From the NCBI RefSeq assembly GCF_901709675.1, contig NC_051095.1, forward strand, positions 16,289,956 to 16,353,955: a stretch of 64,000 nt of DNA, read 5' to 3'. The notes beneath the pieces were generated by a model. The model made no database searches. It was not told the origin of the DNA and saw only the letters and a program-made list of their open reading frames with translations. The position numbers and the translations under genes were made by a program. The stretch is from Syngnathus acus (taxonomy: Eukaryota; Chordata; Actinopteri; Syngnathiformes; Syngnathidae). Positions 57,284 through 64,000 of this stretch are shown one piece after another. Positions within the stretch are counted from its first letter, which is position 1. The number at the start of each line of letters is the position of its first letter.

Positions 57284-59030
57284 ATGGGACAAAGGAGGTG
57301 CGTGTCGGGGAGCGGGCGATGCTTTTTAGCCCGCTTCGTGGCCGCTGCGATTTTGTGCGGCTTGGCCTCTGCAAATTTGAGATATTCCATTTCTGAAGGG
57401 CTCATTGAAGGAACAATGGTCGGAAATATAGCCAAAGATCTTGGACTGGATAAAGTCACGCTGAAAGAAAGGAAATATCGCGTCGTTTCTAGCGACGCTG
57501 TGCCTCTTTTTCACGTGAATCCGGACGATGGCAACCTCTATGTGAGCCGACTAATTGACAGAGAGGAGGTGTGTGCACAGAGCACGACGTGTTTGATTAA
57601 TTTGAAAACTGTGCTGGAAAACCCACTCGAGGTCCACTACGTGGGAGTGGACGTGCTGGATGTAAATGACCACGCTCCGATTTTTCAAGAGAAGGAGAAA
57701 AAAATGGACATTTTCGAGTCTGTTTTACCGGGGGCTCGCTTTCAGCTGAAACCGTCACGTGATCTTGATAGCGGCCCGTTTTCCGTGCAAAATTATAAAC
57801 TGAGTGAAAACGATCACTTTCGTTTGGAGGTCAAAGACAAAGGACAAGATGGTAAAATACCTGTATTAGTGCTGCAAAAATCATTGGATAGAGAAGCAGC
57901 AAGAAGCCACTCCCTGGTACTGACTGCTCTTGATGGAGGCAAGCCTCCCAAATCTGGACATATGAATATTTCAATAACCGTGTTAGATATAAACGATAAT
58001 ACTCCAGTTTTTTCCCATGATACATATTCTGTGATGCTCCAGGAGAATGCTCCAGTGGGCACCACAGTGGTACAAGTAAATGCAACTGATTTGGATGACG
58101 GTCAAAACGGAGATGTTATTTATTCTTTCGGTGACAGTGTGAGTAATACTTTGTTTAAAATTTTTGACATTAACCGCTCAACGGGGGAGATAATTGTCAC
58201 TGGTCTGATAGACTATGAGGAGCGGGAGATATATGAAATTGAAATTCAAGCATCAGATAAAGGGTTTGCCCCATTAACAACAGAAAAAAGTGTCATAATC
58301 AAGATAATTGATGTCAATGACAATGCACCTGAGATTGAAGTCACGTCATTTTCCAGTTCCATTCCTGAAGATTCCAGGCCTGGGACTACAGTTGCTCTAA
58401 TTAGTGTGAACGATTTTGATTCTGGTCTCAATGGAAAAGTAATTTGCTCCATAAATGAGGATGTTCCGTTTACTTTGTCACCATCATTACAAGACAAAAT
58501 GTTCTCTTTAGTGACCAAATCATCTTTAGACAGGGAGAAAAGGTCCCACTATGATATAACAGTACTTGCAACAGATGCTGGTCAACCTGCACTCTCGTCT
58601 CAAAAGACAATCAGTGTTTTCATTTCAGACGTGAACGATAACAGTCCCGAGTTTTCATCCAGTCCTTACACTTTCTATGTCACCGAGGGCAACGATGCAG
58701 GCGCCGCCATCTTTTCTGTCAAAGCCTTTGATCAGGATGACAATGAGAATGCTGTCATTTCATACCACATTCTCAGAAATGATCACATGCTGTCTTCATT
58801 TTTAAGTATAAATAGTGAAAATGGACAAATATCAGCTTTAAAAAGTTTTGACTTTGAGACGCTGAAAAGTTTCCAGTTCCAAGTGGTCGCCACGGATGGT
58901 GGGAGTCCTCCACTGAGCAGCAACGTGACAGTGAAGGTTTTCATTCTGGATCAGAACGACAATGCTCCCGTCATCCTGTATCCAGTCAGCTCCAACGGTT
59001 CTGCCCAAGGCGTGGAGGAGATTCCCCGCA
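57284..59030 (+). repeat. 3.47 kb tandem duplication: v17 copy
   Basis: v17 and v18 start 3471 bp apart with the same signal peptide and EC1. The spacers before them are also alike (from about 56690 and 60170), including TACAGTGTAGGGAAATTTTC and the TTGCAGGAAGAGAATGAACA leader. Confidence 0.75.
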
Positions 59031-59632
59031 ACATCAAAGCGGGAGACTTGGTGACCAAAGTCCGAGCCTACGACGCCGACATCGGCTATAACGGCTGGTT
59101 GCTCTTTTCGCTGCAGCGAGTCAGCGACCACAGTCTGTTTTCTTTGGACCGCTACACGGGCCAGATCAGAACACTTCGCTCCTTGACGGAGACGGACGAG
59201 GCAGAGCACCGCCTGCTCGTCCTGGTCAAAGACAACGGCAACGTGTCGCTCTCTGCGACGGCTACGGTGACCGTCAAACTCGTGGAGCCCAAAGAGGCTT
59301 TTGCGGCTTCCGACGTGAAAAGTGCAGCCACGGTGGACGAGGAGGACAATGTGACTTTTTACCTGATGATCACTTTGGGCTCGGTCTCGCTCCTTTTTGT
59401 CATCAGCATTGTGGTGCTGATTGCCATGCAGTGCTCCAAATCCACCGAGTACACTTCCAAATATCTGCAAGAAACCAATTATGATGGCACGCTGTGTCAC
59501 AGCATCCAGTACAGATCGGGAGATAAACGCTACATGTTAGTTGGACCCCGAATGAGTATCGGCTCCACCATAGTACCGGGCAGCCACGCCAACACGCTGG
59601 TGCTCCCTGACAGGAGACGCACTTCCGGGGAG
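57284..59632 (+). CDS. v17: clustered protocadherin (alpha-type) variable exon, subfamily IV
   Basis: 783 codons from ATG 57284 to GAG|GTAAGG. Signal peptide 1-30 ([13 protein letters not shown]), mature [15 protein letters not shown]1 loop CAQSTTC; EC6 from about 561, TM 690-715, tail 716-783. EC1-EC3 are a type found only in v17 and v18. EC4-EC5 are those of v12, v14 and v16 ([19 protein letters not shown]), so the exon is a mosaic with a switch near the EC3/EC4 linker ([17 protein letters not shown]). It differs from v18 at DIFESV/DISESV in EC2 and KGFAPL/KGSPPL in EC3. Its intron start matches that of v16, as expected if the v17/v18 pair arose by exchange in the shared 3' block. Confidence 0.95.
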
Positions 59633-59835
59633 GTAAGGCTCATTGATGTATGACATTTTATTACGAATATGAAGAAATATGTCACTATCAAATACAAAAA
59701 TTGCTGAATGGATTTTTCGTCAATTCGACTAATTTTCTGACATTGCATGCCAAAATTGTGACACTTTGATCCTGGTTAGCATTGTTAGGTTGTGGTGGAA
59801 TTTAAAGTCGTGTTTTGGTTAAACTAAGCAAGAGT

Positions 59836-59856
59836 GGTGCTATCCATGGTGCTGAC
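59836..59856 (-). promoter_or_regulatory. REST/NRSF RE1 site after v17
   Basis: 17 of 21 RE1 positions (GGTGCTATCC then ATGGTGCTGAC); 204 bp past the donor. Confidence 0.6.
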
Positions 59857-59938
59857 CCCCACCCCTTTCGCAAGTATCGACCTGCTGGAGCTCAGTGATT
59901 TTGTATTTGTATACAATGAAAAATACTGACTTGACTTG

Positions 59939-59958
59939 GACACACTTCTGGCGAGGTA
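59939..59958 (+). other. 20-base exact echo of an exon 3' end and splice donor
   Basis: GACACACTTCTGGCGAGGTA is identical to the last 17 exonic and first three intronic bases of several variable exons (for example 24701-24720), but lies in the spacer with no exon before it. The next base is C, so the donor reads GTAC rather than GTAAG. Confidence 0.6.
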
Positions 59959-60448
59959 CAGCATAGTAACTCAGTTGTTTTGTGAGAGTGCATGCCTGTG
60001 TGTGCCTGTTCACTTACAAAACACATCTTGTGCCTTTGGAGCAAGGACAACAATTTGAAAGCTGCTATAGGTTGCGCGTCTTCATTTGATATTGTATTAT
60101 TCCCCTGATTTTTTATTTTATGGGGAGAATATAGTTTGAAACCCTGTCATCATATTTTATGATTAACACAATCAGACAGATTTGTGTTGTAGGTGCTTTA
60201 AGTGTTTGACTATCTTGCGGTTGAGTCGAGTATGGCGAATACGTACATGGATTTTCCGTCTCAGAGCCTTTAATTTGAAAAAAAACAAAAAACTTTATTT
60301 TGAAAGACATGCACCGGAAATGTCCTGCAGTTTACCATCATCACATGAGTTTGCTGCAGTTCAGAACCATTTGACTTTCACTTTGACTTTGATAATGGTT
60401 TTGGGCTTTTAACACCTGGACGTTTTTGTGGCTGCTCTATTTTGATTT

Positions 60449-60472
60449 AAAAAAAAAAAAAAAAAAAAAAAA
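60449..60472. repeat. Poly-A run
   Basis: 24 consecutive A; the v16-v17 spacer has an interrupted A/T stretch at the same point (about 56984-57000), so it is an expanded homopolymer rather than a retroposon tail. Confidence 0.9.
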
Positions 60473-60514
60473 GCCTCCCACCAATATTCCCGTACAGTGT
60501 AGGGAAATTTTCGA

Positions 60515-60530
60515 TCGCGTGGTGTCAGTG
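60515..60530 (+). promoter_or_regulatory. CTCF-like promoter element of v18
   Basis: TCGCGTGGTGTCAGTG, forward, 240 bp before the v18 ATG. Confidence 0.7.
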
Positions 60531-60754
60531 TAACAGTACAATTCTGCGCGCATGAGCGTTTCGTCATCAATTTTATCAACCCCTCGTTGTCTAGTTCTGT
60601 CGGGCGCATCTCGGCAGCTTGCGGCTCATTCTGGAAATACTCAACTTGCTTTCACATCTGCAGTTGCAGGAAGAGAATGAACATTGTCGTTCATCGAAGC
60701 ACTGTGTTCTACAGCCGTATTGCTGTGTTTTTCTTGTGAGTATTTTTGTGAGTC

Positions 60755-63103
60755 ATGGGACAAAGGAGGTGCGTGTCGGGGAGCGGGCGATGCTTTTTAG
60801 CCCGCTTCGTGGCCGCTGCGATTTTGTGCGGCTTGGCCTCTGCAAATTTGAGATATTCCATTTCTGAAGGGCTCATTGAAGGAACAATGGTCGGAAATAT
60901 AGCCAAAGATCTTGGACTGGATAAAGTCACGCTGAAAGAAAGGAAATATCGCGTCGTTTCTAGCGACGCTGTGCCTCTTTTTCACGTGAATCCGGACGAT
61001 GGCAACCTCTATGTGAGCCGACTAATTGACAGAGAGGAGGTGTGTGCACAGAGCACGACGTGTTTGATTAATTTGAAAACTGTGCTGGAAAACCCACTCG
61101 AGGTCCACTACGTGGGAGTGGACGTGCTGGATGTAAATGACCACGCTCCGAGTTTTCAAGAGAAGGAGAAAAAAATGGACATTTCTGAGTCTGTCTTGCC
61201 CGGAGCTCGCTTTCAGCTAAAACCATCACGTGATCTTGATAGTGGCCCGTTTTCCGTGCAAATTTATAAACTGAGTGAAAATGATCATTTTCGTTTAGAG
61301 GTCAAAGACAAAGGACAAGATGGTAAAATACCTGTATTAGTGTTGCAAAAATCATTGGATAGGGAAGCAGCAAGAAGCCACTCCCTGGTGCTGACTGCTC
61401 TTGATGGAGGAAAACCCCCCAAATCTGGACATATGAATATTTCAATAACTGTGTTAGATGTAAATGATAATACTCCTGTTTTTCCCCATGATACGTATTC
61501 TGTGATGCTCCAGGAGAATGCTCCAGTAGGCACCACAGTGGTACAAGTAAATGCAACTGATATGGATGACGGTCAAAACGGAGATGTTATTTACTCTTTT
61601 GGTGACAGTGTGAGTAATACTTTGTTTAAAATTTTTGACATTAACCGCTCAACGGGGGAGATAATTGTCACTGGTCTGATAGACTACGAAGAGAGAGAGA
61701 CATATGAAATTGAAATTGAAGCTTCAGATAAAGGTTCCCCCCCATTAACAACAGAAAAAAGTGTCCTCATCAAGATAATTGATGTCAATGACAATGCACC
61801 TGAAATTGAGGTGACGTCATTTTCCAGTTCCATTCCTGAAGATTCCAGACCTGGAACAACAGTTGCTCTATTTAGTGTGAACGATTTTGATTCTGGCCTC
61901 AATGGAAAAGTAATTTGCTCCATAAATGAGGGTGTTCCTTTTACTTTGTCACCGTCATTACAAGACGAAATGTTTTCTTTAGTGACCAAATCACCTTTAG
62001 ACAGGGAGAAAAGGTCCCACTATGATATAACAATAGTTGCAAGAGATGCTGGTCAACCTGCACTCTCGTCTCAAAAGACAATCAGTGTTTTCATCTCAGA
62101 CGTAAACGATAACAGTCCCGAGTTTTCATCCAGTCCTTACACTTTCTATGTCACCGAGGGCAACGATGCAGGCGCCGCCATCTTTTCTGTCAAAGCCTTT
62201 GACCGGGATGACAATGAGAATGCTGTCATTTCATATCACATTCTCAGAAATGATCACACACTGTCTTCATTTTTAAGTATAAATAGTGAAAATGGACAGA
62301 TCTCAGCCCTAAAAAGTTTTGACTTTGAGACGCTGAAAAGTTTCCAGTTTCAAGTGTTGGCCAGGGATGGTGGAAGTCCTCCACTGAGCAGCAACGTGAC
62401 AGTGAAGGTGTTCATTCTGGATCAAAACGACAACGCTCCAGTCATCCTGTATCCGGTCAGCTCCAACGGTTCTGCCCAAGGTGTGGAGGAGATTCCCCGC
62501 AACATCAAAGCGGGAGACTTGGTGACCAAAGTCCGAGCCTACGACGCCGACATCGGCTATAACGGCTGGTTGCTCTATTCGCTGCAGCGAGTCAGCGACC
62601 ACAGTCTGTTTTCTTTGGACCGCTACACGGGCCAGATAAGAACACTTCGCTCCTTGACGGAGACGGACGAGGCCGAGCATCGCCTGCTCGTCCTGGTCAA
62701 AGACAACGGCAACGTGTCGCTCTCGGCGACGGCTACTGTGACTGTCAAACTCGTGGAGCCCAAAGAGGCTTTTGCGGCTTCTGACGTGAAAAGTGCGGCC
62801 ACGGTGGACGAGGAGGACAATGTGACTTTTTACCTGATGATCACTTTGGGCTCGGTGTCACTCCTTTTTGTCATCAGCATCGTGGTGCTGATCGCCATGC
62901 AGTGCTCCAAGTCCACCGAGTACACTTCCAAATATCTGCAAGAAACCAATTATGATGGCACACTGTGTCACAGCATCCAATACAGATCGGGAGACAAACG
63001 CTACATGTTAGTTGGACCCAGAATGAGTATCGGCTCCACCATTGTCCCGGGAAGCCACGCCAACACTCTGGTGCTCCCTGACAGGAGAAACACTTCTGGT
63101 GGG
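60755..63103 (+). CDS. v18: clustered protocadherin (alpha-type) variable exon with non-consensus exon end
   Basis: 783 codons from ATG 60755. Same signal peptide and EC1 as v17 (3.47 kb tandem copy). EC1 loop CAQSTTC; EC6 from about 561, TM 690-715, tail 716-783. Differences from v17 sit at the start of EC2, in EC3 ([21 protein letters not shown]), in EC4 (VALFSV, SINEGV, LQDEMF) and EC5 (FDRDDNEN). In the homogenised end it reads VLARDGG and LLYSLQRV. The last codon is GGG for the GAG of all other exons, so the donor is GGG|GTAAGA and the junction residue becomes Gly. The intron is unrelated to that of v17. Still expected to splice because GTAAGA is intact. Confidence 0.94.
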
Positions 63104-64000
63104 GTAAGAACATTTTTGAAACGATTGTGGCTTTTCTGCTCTCGCAGCATCCACAAATGATTTTAGAGTGTCTGTTGAACGGTTGTTGTTTCATTTTATT
63201 GTGACCGATATTGATGCTGAATGTGTCCTGTTTTAAGAGACACACATTGTGTGCATTTTGGCTGCATTGTCATATTGATGGTACTCACTCTCTTTTTAAT
63301 AAGATAGCATTATTTGAGATCTATGGTAACTTGTGTTTGTTTACTAATGTGTTGTACCCTTTGTGCAATGTGTTGCCACATATCCCACCCAACAGTGCCA
63401 CTTAATGACCATCTGCAAAGTTTTACAACCTAATTTTCCATTTTTTACTTTAATACAGGTCTAAGGTCAGCACCGTGTGACACACACTATTTTTTCTTTT
63501 TAGTTAATTTACAGCAATCTTTTTCAGGGCTTTGTTTCAGTGACAGGTACCTCATTCCCTTAAGTTTGATTCAGTAATTCACAATTGTTCAAGTGGAGTC
63601 ATTGATTGATTTGTGGTGCACTTCCCTGACTTTAGCGTAGGCTTAACTCACACTCAGTGATTGCGTGATTTATTATCTGTCTCTATGTATGCCCTGCAAC
63701 TGAATGTTGACCAGTCCAGTTTTGAGTTTGACTTTGCCCCAAGTCAGCTGGGATGGATAGTAGTAGGTCTTTGTGACACTGAAGAGAATTGGCGGTATAG
63801 ACAATGGATGGTGGTATGGATGATGTAAGGGCATGCTCCTCATTTTGGCCAGTTGTTTGCAGATAGCCTGCATGTATGATATTAGCAAGACGTTATAATG
63901 CAAAATAATACTAAACCTTTCAAAAGAAAATGAAAACTAAACATTTGGCAGATAATTTATTTACTACGTACATTGACTAACTGGGTCTCCTTATTTTCCG
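63104..64000. other. Sequence after v18: intron start, no further exon
   Basis: 0.9 kb of A/T-rich DNA. No CTCF-type promoter element, no clear RE1 and no start of another variable exon before the window ends. A decayed SINE lies at about 63675-63821. Confidence 0.6.
63675..63821 (+). mobile_element. Decayed 3' part of a tRNA-type fish SINE
   Basis: TCTCTATGTATGCCCTGCAAC, AGTCAGCTGGGATGGATAG, GGCGGTATAGACAATGGATGG follow in the order of the 3' half of the fish SINE seen in full near 38.2 kb. A weak 5' trace (GTGGTGCA, TTTAGCG) may begin near 63613. No target-site duplication found. Confidence 0.5.

Larger units (their letters stand above)
59633..60754. other. Spacer v17-v18
   Basis: 1.12 kb, parallel to the v16-v17 spacer. 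Paralogous SINE empty site (59740-59749), RE1 (59836), exact copy of an exon end (59939-59958), a 24-base A run (60449-60472), CTCF-like element (60515). Confidence 0.65.

Noticed and set aside
60449-60472. Poly-A run as a processed retrogene or LINE tail
   Set aside because: The parallel spacer has the same unique sequence with a shorter A/T stretch and no element or target duplication.
63460-63485. Possible RE1 after v18 (GTCAGCACCGTGTGACAC)
   Set aside because: Opposite orientation to all others, the two half-sites are out of register, and the 3' half is poor.

Overview
This window is eukaryotic, almost certainly a teleost fish, and lies inside a clustered protocadherin locus. It holds 18 consecutive variable exons, all on the + strand, labelled v1 to v18 here. 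Exon v1 is cut by the window start. Each exon is about 2.3 kb, intron-free, and encodes a signal peptide, six cadherin repeats (EC1-EC6), one membrane segment and a 68-residue variable cytoplasmic tail. Each stops at a codon boundary on a splice donor (GAG|GTAAG in 17, GGG|GTAAG in v18). By family knowledge each exon has its own promoter and is spliced to shared constant exons further 3', which are not in the window. The EC6/tail motifs ([25 protein letters not shown]) resemble the alpha-type subcluster (fish Pcdh1/2-alpha) more than gamma. That is a judgement from memory of the families, not a database result.

Layout. v1 and v3 form subfamily I, with v2 (subfamily II) between them. v4-v6 are subfamily III (start MHWTRPVLF). 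v7-v9 are subfamily II. v10-v18 are subfamily IV, including the duplicated pairs v12/v14, v13/v15 and v17/v18. Spacers are 0.5-1.8 kb. Every complete exon from v2 to v18 has, 160-290 bp before its ATG, one forward CTCF-like element of the form CCACTAGGTGTCAGTG. This is the apparent counterpart of the mammalian Pcdh conserved promoter element. After ten of the exons there is also a REST/NRSF site (RE1), always in the same orientation.

How it works together: stochastic choice of CTCF-bearing promoters would give each neuron a few isoforms that differ in EC1-EC5 but share nearly identical EC6-TM-tail sequence. REST sites would keep the array silent outside neurons.

History visible in the DNA: the last ~830 bp of all 18 exons are homogenised and G/C-rich. 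Unequal exchange inside that block explains a 7.1 kb tandem duplication (chimeric v13) and a 3.5 kb one (v17/v18). An orphan promoter at about 10.4 kb joined directly to post-exon sequence is the scar of a lost or skipped exon. A tRNA-type SINE with target-site duplications was carried along in the 7.1 kb duplication. No other protein genes, RNA genes or CRISPR arrays were found.
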